This document shows positions 45,116 through 53,575 of a stretch of DNA of 64,000 nucleotides, piece by piece. The notes below the pieces were generated by a model. It saw only the letters and a list, made by a program, of their open reading frames with translations, did not search any database and was not told the DNA's origin. The position numbers and the translations under genes were made by a program. The stretch is from Tahibacter aquaticus (GTDB lineage Bacteria > Pseudomonadota > Gammaproteobacteria > Xanthomonadales > Rhodanobacteraceae). The number at the start of each line of letters is the position of its first letter. Positions within the stretch are counted from its first letter, which is position 1. The DNA is taken from the NCBI RefSeq assembly GCF_004363655.1, contig NZ_SNZH01000003.1, forward strand, positions 180,020 through 244,019, read 5' to 3'.

Positions 45116-46078
45116 CTAGCCGAACCGCACACGCACCTCGTCTGCCGTCGGCATGGCCGCAGCCGCGCCGGGGCGTTCGGTGCTGAGGCCGGCGACGCGC
45201 ACGGCCTGGGCCACGGCATCGCGCAAGGGTTGCTGCGGGGCGAGGGTGAGCCGGGCGGCGAGGGCGCCGTTGAAGGCGTCGCCGGCGCCGGTGGTGTCGC
45301 GCGGCTGCACGCTGGCGGCGGCTACGCGGTAGTGGTCGGCGTTGTCCGCCCAGCGTGCCGCATCGGCATGCGAGACGAAGCAGCCGCGGGCGCCCAGCGT
45401 GACGATCAGGCTGGCGCTGCCGAGACGGCGGCACAGGGCATGCAGTTCGGCATCGGCCAGGCTGGCGATGGCGTCTGCGTTTTGCGTCACGCCGGCACAG
45501 CGGTGCAGCAGCTCGGCGAATTCGGTTTCGTTCGGCGTGATCAGGTCGGCCAGGGCGAGCAGGCTGGCGTCGATCTGGGCATGTACCGGTGCCGGGTTGA
45601 GCAGGCGCACGCAGCCGGGGCGGGCGGATTCGAGCGCGGCACGGATCGGTTCGATGCGGGTTTCCATCTGCACCAGCACAACCGCGGCGCTGGCGAACAG
45701 GTCGGCCTGGGCGCGCACGAATGTGGCGTCCAGCTGTTCGTTCGCCGCCAGGTTCAGCACGATCTGGTTCTGTCCCTGGGCATCGACCAGGATGCCGCAG
45801 GAGCCGGTCGGCGTGCCGGCGCAGACCTGCCAGCGGGCGTCCATCCCTTCTGCCTGGGCCAGTTCGCGCGCGACGCGGGCGAGCGAGTCGTCGCCCAGCG
45901 CGCCGATGAACGCGGTTGGCGCCTGTTGGCGCGCACTGGCGACGGCCTGGTTGAAGCCCTTGCCGCCGGGACCGGTGAAGAAATCCAGGCCGCGGCGGGT
46001 TTCGCCGGGCTGGGGAAAACGGTCGATGCGCCAGACATGATCCTGGTTGTACGAACCGACGACGACGACGTGGGACAT
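45116..46078 (-). CDS. rbsK: Ribokinase (PfkB family)
   Basis: The protein has 320 residues. PfkB signatures are intact: FTGPGGKGFNQAVASARQ near residue 35 (sugar binding) and the C-terminal DTTGAGDAFNGALAARL near 258, with the catalytic Asp in GAGD. An NPAPV strand and a PNETEF helix start are also typical of ribokinases. It phosphorylates ribose, or possibly a nucleoside or deoxyribose-type sugar, with ATP. It lies 24 bp after a small membrane protein gene and behind a CNT nucleoside transporter, so its likely job is salvage of the sugar released from imported nucleosides. Other PfkB sugar kinases are an alternative. Confidence 0.88.
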   Translation of the reverse strand: MSHVVVVGSYNQDHVWRIDRFPQPGETRRGLDFFTGPGGKGFNQAVASARQQAPTAFIGALGDDSLARVARELAQAEGMDARWQVCAGTPTGSCGILVDAQGQNQIVLNLAANEQLDATFVRAQADLFASAAVVLVQMETRIEPIRAALESARPGCVRLLNPAPVHAQIDASLLALADLITPNETEFAELLHRCAGVTQNADAIASLADAELHALCRRLGSASLIVTLGARGCFVSHADAARWADNADHYRVAAASVQPRDTTGAGDAFNGALAARLTLAPQQPLRDAVAQAVRVAGLSTERPGAAAAMPTADEVRVRFG

Positions 46079-46102
46079 GCCGGGAAACCTGCAGTGATGC
46101 GG

Positions 46103-46423
46103 CTAGAGTGGATCGACGTCGCTGCGCAGCCGCGCTGCGCGCCGGTTCCAGCTACGGTAGAGGGTCAGCCGCGCGGCGGCGTAGAACAGGGCGACGGTAA
46201 CGCCGGCCAGCGATGCAGCGACGAGCCAGTCCGGCGTGTCGAACAGCAGCCAGTACAGCAGCACGCTGAAGCACGCGCAGACGCCGCCGAAGCCGAGCAC
46301 GATCTGCAGCAGGCGCGCATGGCTCAGCGCCTGCTCGCGCAGTGGCCGCAGCGACAGCAGCGGCCACCAGGCCCAGTCCTGGTCGGACAGGGCGTTCACG
46401 CGATCGTCCCAGCTGCGCGCCAC
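46103..46423 (-). CDS. Small two-helix membrane protein
   Basis: The protein has 106 residues. It starts 7 bp after the transporter stop and ends 24 bp before rbsK, so it is the middle gene of the set. There are two hydrophobic segments (about residues 38-60 and 66-86: LLQIVLGFGGVCACFSVLLY and WLVAASLAGVTVALFYAAA), flanked by a Trp-rich N-terminus (WDDRVNALSDQDWAWWPLL) and an Arg-rich C-terminus (RSWNRRAARLR). No known domain was recognised. A role as an accessory of the transporter is only a guess from position. Confidence 0.65.
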   Translation of the reverse strand: MARSWDDRVNALSDQDWAWWPLLSLRPLREQALSHARLLQIVLGFGGVCACFSVLLYWLLFDTPDWLVAASLAGVTVALFYAAARLTLYRSWNRRAARLRSDVDPL

Positions 46424-46430
46424 GTCGTGC

Positions 46431-48161
46431 TCAGAGCTGGTTGAGCACGCCGGCGATGGTCGCCGTCATGAACGTGGCGAGCGAGCCGCCGAGCACGGCG
46501 CGCAGGCCGAAGCGGGCGAGGTCGGCACGCCGGCCGGGCGCCAGTCCGCCGATGCCGCCGATCTGGATTGCGATGGAGGAGAAGTTGGCGAAGCCGCACA
46601 GCGCATAGGCGGCGACGACGCGGCTGTGCTCCTGCAGCAGATGCATGTTGTTGGACAAATCCACATAGGCGACGAATTCGTTCAGCACCACTTTCTCGCC
46701 GATGAAACCGCCGACCAGCACCGCGTCCTGCCAGGGCACGCCGATCAGCCAGGCGATCGGCGACAGCACGTAGCCCAGGATGGTCTGCAGGCTCAGCGTG
46801 ACCGGCACGCTCTTGCCCTGCGACAGCCAGGCGTTGAGGGTGGCGCCGTCGGCCGCATAGGCCACCGACGCCAGCAGCAGGCAGGCCGCGCCGGACAGTA
46901 CCAGCAGCCAGAACAGCGAGGTGTTGGCGGGCTGCGGCGTGGCGAGGGGCGCGCCGCTGGCATCGACCAGCAGCGAACTTTCCACAGGGCCGGGCAGGCG
47001 GCGCGCGTACACGGCGGCCACCGCCAGCAGCACGCCGCAGACGCCGAGCAGGGCGACCAGCTTGCCCGACCAGGTCACCGTGCCCAGCCACTTCAGCGGT
47101 GCATTCAGTACCGCGATCAGGGCGATGAAGGCCAGCAGCATGGCGCCGACATTGAGCGCCAGCTTGAGGCCGTCGCCGGCACCGCTCGCGGCGGCGTCGA
47201 TCACGTTGGCGCTGTGGTTTTCCACTTCGATGCGCACGCTGCCGCGGGTCAGCGGTTCGCGCGTCTCGGGGATCAGGATCTTGGCCAGGACCAGCGTGGC
47301 CGGTGCGGCCATGATGCTGGCGGCGAGCAGGTGCTTGGCGTACATCGCCATCTGCACCGGGTCGCCCTTGCCGAGCAGTCCCACGTAGGCCGCCAGCACG
47401 CCGCCGGCGATATGCGCCATGCCGCCGATCATGACCGTCATCAGTTCCGACTCGGTCATTTTTTCCAGGTAGGGCTTGATGGTCAGCGGTGCTTCGGTCT
47501 GGCCGATGAAGACGCTGGCGCAGACCGAGGTGGTTTCGGCGCCGGAGACGTTCATCACCTTGGTGATGCCCCAGGTCATGCCCTTGACGATCTGCTGCAT
47601 GACGCCGAGGTAGTACAGCACGCCCATCAGTGCGGCGAAGAAGATGATGGTGGGCAATACCTGGAAGGCGAAGATGAAACCGAACGCGCTGGCGTCCAGC
47701 AGTTTGCCGAAGATGAATTCCGAGCCGACCTTGTTGAATTCCAGCAAATGTACAAAACCGCGACCGAGCGAATCGAAAATCGCGCCGTACAGCGGAATGG
47801 CCAGCACGGCGTCGAGCGCCAGCAGCATCAGCAATACCTTGCGCACCTTGGCCATGCGCTGTTCGTCGCGCAGGAACTGCCCGACGATCCAGCTGGCCGG
47901 GAAGGCGACCAGCAGGAACACCGCCAGGCGGGTGACGAACCAGTACCACTCGGTGTGAACGATGGGCGCCAGCTCGGCCAGGCCGGTCTCGATGCGGCCG
48001 CCGAGCAGCACAGCCGTGGCGAAACCGATCTGCAGCGAAATGCCGGTGATGACCAGGCGCCAGTCAACCGAGCGCTTGTTGTTGGAAAACGCATACGCAA
48101 TCAGAACGAGAACAAACAGGCCGAACAGGCCGAACGCGATATGCCCAAGGGCAGCCAGCAT
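46431..48161 (-). CDS. Concentrative nucleoside transporter (CNT family)
   Basis: The protein has 576 residues with more than ten hydrophobic segments. CNT hallmarks are present: SVFIGQTEAPLTIKPYL (nucleoside and ion site) and GEKVVLNEFVAYVDL (family motif G-x-K-x3-NEFVA). It should import nucleosides with protons or sodium across the inner membrane. It is longer than typical bacterial NupC (about 400 residues): a region near residues 320-440 (LPGPVESSLLVDASGAP, then AYAADGATLNAWLSQG) separates the two halves and looks like added helices and an external loop. The ATG at 48161 follows GGGGAAAAA. It leads a probable operon with the small membrane protein and ribokinase. Confidence 0.92.
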   Translation of the reverse strand: MLAALGHIAFGLFGLFVLVLIAYAFSNNKRSVDWRLVITGISLQIGFATAVLLGGRIETGLAELAPIVHTEWYWFVTRLAVFLLVAFPASWIVGQFLRDEQRMAKVRKVLLMLLALDAVLAIPLYGAIFDSLGRGFVHLLEFNKVGSEFIFGKLLDASAFGFIFAFQVLPTIIFFAALMGVLYYLGVMQQIVKGMTWGITKVMNVSGAETTSVCASVFIGQTEAPLTIKPYLEKMTESELMTVMIGGMAHIAGGVLAAYVGLLGKGDPVQMAMYAKHLLAASIMAAPATLVLAKILIPETREPLTRGSVRIEVENHSANVIDAAASGAGDGLKLALNVGAMLLAFIALIAVLNAPLKWLGTVTWSGKLVALLGVCGVLLAVAAVYARRLPGPVESSLLVDASGAPLATPQPANTSLFWLLVLSGAACLLLASVAYAADGATLNAWLSQGKSVPVTLSLQTILGYVLSPIAWLIGVPWQDAVLVGGFIGEKVVLNEFVAYVDLSNNMHLLQEHSRVVAAYALCGFANFSSIAIQIGGIGGLAPGRRADLARFGLRAVLGGSLATFMTATIAGVLNQL

Positions 48162-48435
48162 GAATTTTTCCCCAAACCCGGTAAGCCGTTGCCGGACAGC
48201 GGAGGAAGGAAATCCCGCCGCATAAGTTGGCCGAGCGTAGTTCATGCCCGAACAGCGAGGCAAGGCGCCGGCCGGGCATGCTGCGATGCTGCAAAATTAC
48301 GCAGGCGCCCGCTGCCGGGTGGCATCCGCGGGGGCGAATACGCTTGCCGTGGCCTCGAACCGCACTTTTTCGACGTGCCCTATACTCGGGTCCGGGTCAG
48401 CGCTGCCGGGAAGGGAGCGCGCAACGGGGGAACAG

Positions 48436-49860
48436 GTGCTCACGATCAAACGACGCTTGATGTTGAGCCACCTGGCAGTGATTCTGCTGGGTGCCGGCGC
48501 GCTGGGCGCCTATATGTACTGGTCGGTTTCCGGCCAGATGCTGGACGCCGTAGGCTTGCGCCTGCTCGACAACGTGCGCCTGATCGAAGCCTCGCTGGAC
48601 CTGGACGACATCCGTGCCCTGAGCGATCGCGCCGACTCGGCCGCCGGCGAACGTATCGCCGGCCGCCTGCGCCGTGCGATCAAGACCAATCCCGATCTGG
48701 CCAGTGCCTATGTGGTCGAGCCGCGCGGCGAGGCCGTGCGCATACTCGCCACCAGCCTGCCCGACAATGCCAGCGTGCGCAGCGATTTCCTGACGCTGGA
48801 AGAGAATGAATTGCTGCGCCGCGGCATCGAGCATGCGGTCGTCAGCAACATCCGCACGGCGGCCAGTGCCCGGGCCGAGCTGTCGGCGCTGAGCAGCATC
48901 GGCACCGCGCCGCAGCACTATGTCGTCGGCGTGCGCCTGGATGCGGAAAGCCTGCAGCGCAGCTTGCGCACCTTGCGCCTGACCACTCTGGTCGCGCTGC
49001 TGTTCGGCGTGCTGCTGGCACTGGTGCTGTCGCGCCTGCTCGCCGACAGCCTGCAGAAACGCATACGCCTGCTCGGCGAACGCTGCCGCGCGCTGGCGAC
49101 CGGCCAGGCCAGGCCGGCGGGGCAGACGCCCATCGGCGACGAATTCGATCGCGTCATTGCCGATTTCGATGCTACCGCCGACCGGCTGCGCGAGGCCTCA
49201 GCGCAGCGCGAAGCGGCATTGACCGCGCTGACCCAGGCCAATGCGCGCCTGGAAAACCAGGTCGAGGAACGCACCCAGGCGATCGAAGACGCCACGCATC
49301 AGCTGAAGGCGGAAATCGAGAATCGACTGCAGGTCGAAGCGCTGCTGGCCGAAGCGGCGCTGACCGATGGCCTTACCGGCCTGCTCAATCGCCGCGCCAT
49401 GCTGGAGATGCTGGTGCAGGCGGTGAAAGCTTCGCGCGGGCAGGGCGGTTTCAGCGTGATCCTGGCCGATATCGACCAGTTCAAGCGCATCAACGACCAG
49501 TACGGCCACGGTGTCGGCGACCAGGTGCTGACCGCAGCGGCGCAGGAGCTGGAAAAACTGCAGGGCGACAATCGCCACGCCGCGCGCTGGGGCGGCGAGG
49601 AATTCTTTGTGCTGCTGCCCGGTATTGGCCTGATGGAAGCCTGCCGCCGCGCCGAGGAATTGCGCGCGCGCATCGAGCGCATGGTGACGCCGGTGCGTGG
49701 CTTGCGCGTCACCTTGAGCCTGGGTGTGGCCGAGATTCAGCCGGGCGAGGTGCTGGAGGAATGCCTCAAGCGTTGCGACCAGGCGTTGTATCGGGCGAAA
49801 GACGCCGGGCGCAATGCGGTGGTGGTGGCGCGGGGGAATGTGTTTGCGACGATGTCCTGA
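48436..49860 (+). CDS. Membrane-bound diguanylate cyclase (GGDEF)
   Basis: The protein has 474 residues from the GTG at 48436, with GGGGAAC just upstream; an ATG at 48460 is an alternative. Two membrane helices (about residues 12-32 and 175-195) enclose a periplasmic sensor region. A HAMP-like linker and coiled coil (REASAQREAALTALTQANAR) lead to the GGDEF domain, with ALTDGLTGLLNRRAMLEML at its start and the active loop WGGEEFFVLLPG (GGEEF at about 386). The intact GGEEF predicts synthesis of cyclic di-GMP. No RxxD inhibitory site precedes the loop, so product inhibition may be weak. It is divergent from the CNT transporter, with 274 bp between; a TATACT near 48382 could be a -10 box. Confidence 0.93.
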   Translation: MLTIKRRLMLSHLAVILLGAGALGAYMYWSVSGQMLDAVGLRLLDNVRLIEASLDLDDIRALSDRADSAAGERIAGRLRRAIKTNPDLASAYVVEPRGEAVRILATSLPDNASVRSDFLTLEENELLRRGIEHAVVSNIRTAASARAELSALSSIGTAPQHYVVGVRLDAESLQRSLRTLRLTTLVALLFGVLLALVLSRLLADSLQKRIRLLGERCRALATGQARPAGQTPIGDEFDRVIADFDATADRLREASAQREAALTALTQANARLENQVEERTQAIEDATHQLKAEIENRLQVEALLAEAALTDGLTGLLNRRAMLEMLVQAVKASRGQGGFSVILADIDQFKRINDQYGHGVGDQVLTAAAQELEKLQGDNRHAARWGGEEFFVLLPGIGLMEACRRAEELRARIERMVTPVRGLRVTLSLGVAEIQPGEVLEECLKRCDQALYRAKDAGRNAVVVARGNVFATMS

Positions 49861-49977
49861 GGTTTGCTTTTTTGACTTTCGATTTTGCGCAGGCGGTTTT
49901 TCGCGGTTGCTGGGATTCGATTTCCTTGTTCTATAAAAAGTGAACAAGGGAAAGGTATTTCGGAGTTTTGCTTTGCT

Positions 49978-50009
49978 CCCACTCGCCCGACAGCTGTCGG
50001 GCGAGTGGG
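49978..50009. repeat. Perfect 32-bp palindrome (REP-like)
   Basis: The arms CCCACTCGCCCGACAG and CTGTCGGGCGAGTGGG meet without a spacer. It lies about 120 bp after the diguanylate cyclase stop, downstream of a TTGTTC/GAACAA dyad (49926-49948). The form resembles REP-type intergenic elements and could also end transcription. Confidence 0.65.
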
Positions 50010-50101
50010 TTGGGGTGAGGGGCGGTGTCGGACTCTGCTTCGCCGCCTGGTTTTCGCGAAGGAGTCCGCCGTTGGCGGAGTTGTTGTTTTAGCGCGGTGC
50101 G

Positions 50102-50232
50102 GGCCGTTTCGCGCGCCTGCAGTGCTGCTTTGGTTCGGAGCCCGAAGTAAAGGCGGTTTCGCCTGCCTGCAGGGGCCGCTGTGGTTCGGAGCCCAAAGCA
50201 AAGGCGGTTTCGCCCGCCTGCGGCCCGCGACC
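50102..50232. repeat. About 2.5 copies of a 50-51-bp tandem repeat
   Basis: Units starting at 50102, 50152 and 50203 share GGC(C/G)GTTTCG, then GCCTGC, then GGTTCGGAGCCC and AA(G/C)...AAAGGC. The third copy breaks off near 50232, where the CTTTCTCTTTG element begins. The stretch is non-coding and part of the 1-kb repeat mosaic 49861-50870. Confidence 0.65.
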
Positions 50233-50277
50233 TTCTTTCTCTTTGCTTGCCCAAAGAGAAAGAAGGCAAAGAGAAAG
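50231..50277. repeat. Three-armed hairpin element (CTTTCTCTTTG family)
   Basis: CCTTCTTTCTCTTTG (50231-50245) pairs perfectly with CAAAGAGAAAGAAGG (50252-50266) around CTTGCC; a second copy of CAAAGAGAAAG (50267-50277) follows immediately. The first arm can therefore pair with either of two downstream arms, giving mutually exclusive hairpins. I have seen similar sequence in intergenic regions of related genera. Confidence 0.65.
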
Positions 50278-50294
50278 GGCCCCCGGATGCCGCG

Positions 50295-50396
50295 GTTTCG
50301 GGCCATCCCTGGCCCGAAACTCCGTGAGGCCGCTACGGCGGTCGACGCACGGGACATCCTGTCCCCTGCGCCGACCCGCGGCCATCCCTGGCCGCG
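50295..50396. repeat. Three short hairpins with TCC(C) loops
   Basis: GTTTCGGGCCA/TGGCCCGAAAC (50295-50320, loop TCCC), GGGACA/TGTCCC (50351-50365, loop TCC) and CGCGGCCA/TGGCCGCG (50377-50396, loop TCCC) follow each other. The stems differ in sequence but the loops are conserved, which suggests that structure is maintained while the stems vary. Confidence 0.6.
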
Positions 50397-50547
50397 ACCC
50401 TGCGGGCTTTTCCCTCCGCGGCCTCACCGCGGCAGACGGGGCCCCGGGACAAGCGCGCGCTTCCTGCGCGCAGAAGCAACGGCCGCAGCCAAAACACAAT
50501 CACGGGCAACGGCAACGGTAAAACAGGGCTGGCGCAGGTTGGCGCTG

Positions 50548-50576
50548 GGCCGCAGGCGAACTTCAGCATCGCGGTG
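50548..50576. repeat. Solo arm of the 4.1-kb MITE-like family
   Basis: The segment begins GGCCGCAGGCG and ends GCATCGCGGTG and matches positions 4082-4110 at about 25 of 29 bases by eye. No second arm is evident nearby. It shows that the element at 4076-4233 belongs to a dispersed family. Confidence 0.5.
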
Positions 50577-50757
50577 GCTGTGACCGTAACGACGTAGGGG
50601 AGCCAATGGTCGATCTTGCCGCTGCTGCTGGCGCCGAGGTCGATGTCTCTTCCGCGCGTTGTTCGCCTGCACCGGGCTTATGGCCAGGGAGTGTTCGGAT
50701 ACCGGGGTTACACCCGGTTGGCATCGCTCGCCGCCACTGCCGCGACCATCGTATTGC

Positions 50758-50776
50758 TGCGAATGATTCCCATTTG
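50758..50776 (+). promoter_or_regulatory. Candidate Fur box
   Basis: TGCGAATGATTCCCA matches the 7-1-7 Fur consensus (TGATAATnATTATCA) at 10 of 14 positions, and the core AATGATTCCCATTT is close to the common AATGATTCTCATTT form. It lies about 100 bp upstream of the TonB receptor start and should place the siderophore operon under iron repression. Confidence 0.6.
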
Positions 50777-50874
50777 ATTTAATCTGCGTCGCTATCGCAT
50801 GTCCCGGCACGGCCGAATGGGGCATTTACGCGCGGTCGCGCTGGCGCCGGTCTTTGTCTGGGAGTTGTCGTCGT

Positions 50875-53007
50875 ATGAAATCTTGCCGTCCCGCGTGTGC
50901 ACGCCTGTCCGCGGCTGTGCGCATCGCGTTGTTGTTGTCGAGCATCGCCGGGTCTGCCGCCCAGGCCGGCGCGGTGCGCGAGGCTGAGTCGGCAACACCG
51001 GCAGATACGCTGGAAGCGGTCGAGGTCACCGCGCCCATCGTCAAGAACACCGGTACGGTGACCAAGACCGATACCGCCATCGTTGAAATTCCGCAGTCGA
51101 TTTCAGTGATCACCGATGTGCAGATGCGCGAGCGCGGCATCCACGGCGTGGAGGAGGCGGTCTGGTATACGGCCGGCGCCCAGGGCGGCGGCTATGGCAC
51201 GGATTCGCGCAGCGACTGGCTGCTGGTGCGCGGCTTCACGCCGGCGCGCTACATGGACGGCCTGGCCCTGCCGGACGGGTCCGGTACCGGCATCACGCGC
51301 ATTGAGCCCTACGGCCTGCAGCAGCTGGAAGTGCTGAAGGGGCCGTCGTCGGTGGTCTATGGCGCGATGCCGCCGGGCGGCATGGTGAACATGGTCAGCA
51401 AGCGGCCGACGCAAGTGCCGCTGCACGAGATCGAACTGCAGGCCGGCAGTTTCGAACTGCGCCAGGTGGCCTTCGATATCGGCGGTCCGCTCAGCGAGGA
51501 CGGCACCTGGCTGTATCGCCTGACCGGCCTGGTGCGCAACAGCGATACCTCGGTCGACTACATCGAGGACGATCGTTACTTCATCGCCCCTGCGGTGACC
51601 TGGAAACCCAGCGAGCAGACCAGCCTGACCCTGCTGGCGCGCTACCAGAAAGCCGAAACTGCCTCGGGCGCGGGCTTTCTGCCGGCCGAAGGCACCTTGC
51701 TGCCGAATCCGAACGGGCGCATTCCGGGCAACCGCTTCACCGGCGAGCCGGGCCAGAACGACTACGACAAGGATCTGACGTCGATCGGCTACGAATTCCG
51801 CCATGCCTTCGCCGGCGATCTGGTGTTCCAGCAGAACCTGCGCTACGGCGAGGCGGACATCGACCCCAGCGCTGGCATCGGCGCCTTCGGCCTGGGGGCC
51901 GACCTGCGCACGTTGACGCGCTATTACTTCCCCACCGAAGAGCATTCCACGACCTTCGGCGTGGACAACAACCTGCAGTGGTCGGCCGGTACCGGCGCGG
52001 TTGTACACAAATTCCTGGTCGGGCTGGACTACCGCCGTTCGCGCAACGACTACGCCTCGGCCTTCGCCTTCGGTGCGCCGCCGCTGGATATCTTCAATCC
52101 GGTCTACGGCAGCCCCATCGTCATCCCGGCCTATACCAGCCATACCGACCAGAGCCAGTCGCAGGTCGGCATCTACCTGCAGGACCAGATCCAGATCGAG
52201 CGCTGGCTGATCACCCTGGGTGGGCGCAAGGACTGGGTCGATACCGATACCGATGACCTCATTGCGCATACCAGCGCCACGCAGAAGGACGACAAGTTCT
52301 CCGGCCGCGTCGGCCTGAGCTATCTGTTCGACAGCGGTTTCGCGCCTTATGTCGCCTATTCGCAGTCGTTCCAGCCCACTGTCGGCAGCGATTTCAGCGG
52401 CCGCGCCTTCGTGCCGACCACGGGCGAGCAGGTCGAGGCGGGCATCAAGTTCCAGCCGGCCAGCGGCAACGGCCTGGTCACGCTGGCGGCGTTCGAGATC
52501 ACCCAGCAGAACGCCAAGACCATCGACCCCAACCACACGTTGTTCCAGGTGCAGCAGGGCGAAACCAAGCTGTCGGGCATCGAGCTGGAAGGCCGCTGGA
52601 ATATCGGCCGCGGCCTCAGTGTCTACGGCGCGTATACCTATACCGATTCGGAAGTCACGCGCAGCACCGACCTGCCGTCGCTGGGCAAGGAAGTGGCGCT
52701 GGTGCCCGAACAGCAGGCGTCGGCCGGCTTCGACTACACCTTTACCGAAGGCGCCCTGGCCGGTTTCGGCTTCGGCGGCGGCGTGCGCTATATCGGCGAT
52801 CACTACGGCGACATTTACAACGTGTGGAAAACGCCGTCGTATACCCTGCTCGACCTGGCCGTGCACTACGACCTGGGCGCCTGGCGCGCGCAGCTGAACG
52901 CGAGCAATGCCACCGACAAGGAATACATTTCGGTCTGCAACAGCGGCTTCTGGTGCTATTACGGCTACGAGCGCAATGTCACGGCGACGCTGCGCTATCA
53001 ATGGTGA
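50875..53007 (+). CDS. TonB-dependent siderophore receptor (FhuA/FhuE-like)
   Basis: The protein has 710 residues from the ATG at 50875. The signal peptide (VRIALLLSSIAGSAAQA) precedes a TonB-box-like stretch (TLEAVEVTAP) and a plug domain (about 60-170: EIPQSISVITDVQMRERG, LLVRGF, LEVLKGPSSVVYG, GGMVNMVSKRPT). The beta-barrel (about 175-710) ends in an aromatic residue (TATLRYQW), as outer-membrane proteins do. The plug motifs match receptors for ferric hydroxamate-type siderophores. It heads a four-gene operon with DUF3325, DUF3649 and PepSY membrane proteins and has a Fur box upstream. The actual siderophore is unknown. Confidence 0.94.
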   Translation: MKSCRPACARLSAAVRIALLLSSIAGSAAQAGAVREAESATPADTLEAVEVTAPIVKNTGTVTKTDTAIVEIPQSISVITDVQMRERGIHGVEEAVWYTAGAQGGGYGTDSRSDWLLVRGFTPARYMDGLALPDGSGTGITRIEPYGLQQLEVLKGPSSVVYGAMPPGGMVNMVSKRPTQVPLHEIELQAGSFELRQVAFDIGGPLSEDGTWLYRLTGLVRNSDTSVDYIEDDRYFIAPAVTWKPSEQTSLTLLARYQKAETASGAGFLPAEGTLLPNPNGRIPGNRFTGEPGQNDYDKDLTSIGYEFRHAFAGDLVFQQNLRYGEADIDPSAGIGAFGLGADLRTLTRYYFPTEEHSTTFGVDNNLQWSAGTGAVVHKFLVGLDYRRSRNDYASAFAFGAPPLDIFNPVYGSPIVIPAYTSHTDQSQSQVGIYLQDQIQIERWLITLGGRKDWVDTDTDDLIAHTSATQKDDKFSGRVGLSYLFDSGFAPYVAYSQSFQPTVGSDFSGRAFVPTTGEQVEAGIKFQPASGNGLVTLAAFEITQQNAKTIDPNHTLFQVQQGETKLSGIELEGRWNIGRGLSVYGAYTYTDSEVTRSTDLPSLGKEVALVPEQQASAGFDYTFTEGALAGFGFGGGVRYIGDHYGDIYNVWKTPSYTLLDLAVHYDLGAWRAQLNASNATDKEYISVCNSGFWCYYGYERNVTATLRYQW

Positions 53008-53014
53008 GGGCCGC

Positions 53015-53302
53015 ATGCTGACCCTGTTGGCGCTGGCCGCGGCCTTGCTTTCGGCGCTGCTGCTGTACCTGTCTTCGCCGCATAGCCGCTGGCGTGCCGC
53101 GCTTTCGCCGCGGCTGCTACGGGCGGCGGGCGCGCTGGCCGCGCTGCTGTCGCTGCTGCTGGCGCAGGTGCCGCTGGGCTGGGGCGCCGGCAGCTGCGCC
53201 ATGCTGGTGGCCTGGATGCTCGGCCTGGTCGTGCTGCCGTATGCGGCGCTGCTGTGGCCGCGTGCGGTTTCTGTTGCGGCCGCTGCGGCGGAGAACGATT
53301 GA
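53015..53302 (+). CDS. DUF3325-like small inner-membrane protein
   Basis: The protein has 95 residues with three hydrophobic segments (LTLLALAAALLSALLLYL, LAALLSLLLAQVPL, MLVAWMLGLVVLPYAALLW). Short proteins of this type (DUF3325) regularly sit between a TonB siderophore receptor and DUF3649/PepSY genes in proteobacteria, and the order here is the same. It starts 7 bp after the receptor stop and its stop overlaps the next ATG (TGATG at 53300-53304). It probably helps pass iron or reducing power across the inner membrane, but no mechanism is known. Confidence 0.8.
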   Translation: MLTLLALAAALLSALLLYLSSPHSRWRAALSPRLLRAAGALAALLSLLLAQVPLGWGAGSCAMLVAWMLGLVVLPYAALLWPRAVSVAAAAAEND

Positions 53303-53565
53303 TGTGGGGCCGCGCCGCTGCGGGCGCCGTGCCGGGTTTCTTTCTCGCCGCCGGCCTGGTCGGGCTGGTCTGCTGGTGCCTGCCCGGACCCTGGCAGGCG
53401 AGCCTGGTCGGCGGCCTGGCCGCGTTCTTTCCGCTATGGGTCGGCGTGTTCTGCGCGACTTTCCTGTTTCGCACGGCGGTTGCCGCCTGGTCGTGGCTGA
53501 GCCTGGCCGCGGCGGCTGCCCTGGGCATTTTATGGTTGTTGCAATGGCAGCAATGGGTACTCTGA
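53302..53565 (+). CDS. DUF3649-like small inner-membrane protein
   Basis: The protein has 87 residues from the ATG at 53302, which overlaps the preceding TGA. There are two or three membrane segments (AVPGFFLAAGLVGLVCWCLP, WVGVFCATFLFRTAVAAW, LAAAAALGILWLLQW). Composition and position match DUF3649, a usual companion of PepSY-type ferric reductase-like proteins in iron uptake operons. It ends 10 bp before the PepSY gene. Confidence 0.78.
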   Translation: MWGRAAAGAVPGFFLAAGLVGLVCWCLPGPWQASLVGGLAAFFPLWVGVFCATFLFRTAVAAWSWLSLAAAAALGILWLLQWQQWVL

Positions 53566-53575
53566 GGTGCGTCCG

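Noticed and set aside
50102-50600. Short frames in the repeat mosaic with Arg/Pro/Ala-rich products
   Set aside because: They are translations of hairpins and tandem repeats, with no ribosome sites and no protein-like composition.
50643-50777. 44-codon ORF (MSLPRVVRLH..., ending RMIPI) before the TonB receptor
   Set aside because: No ribosome site, it runs across the Fur box and likely promoter, and it has no known homologue; more likely chance in GC-rich sequence.
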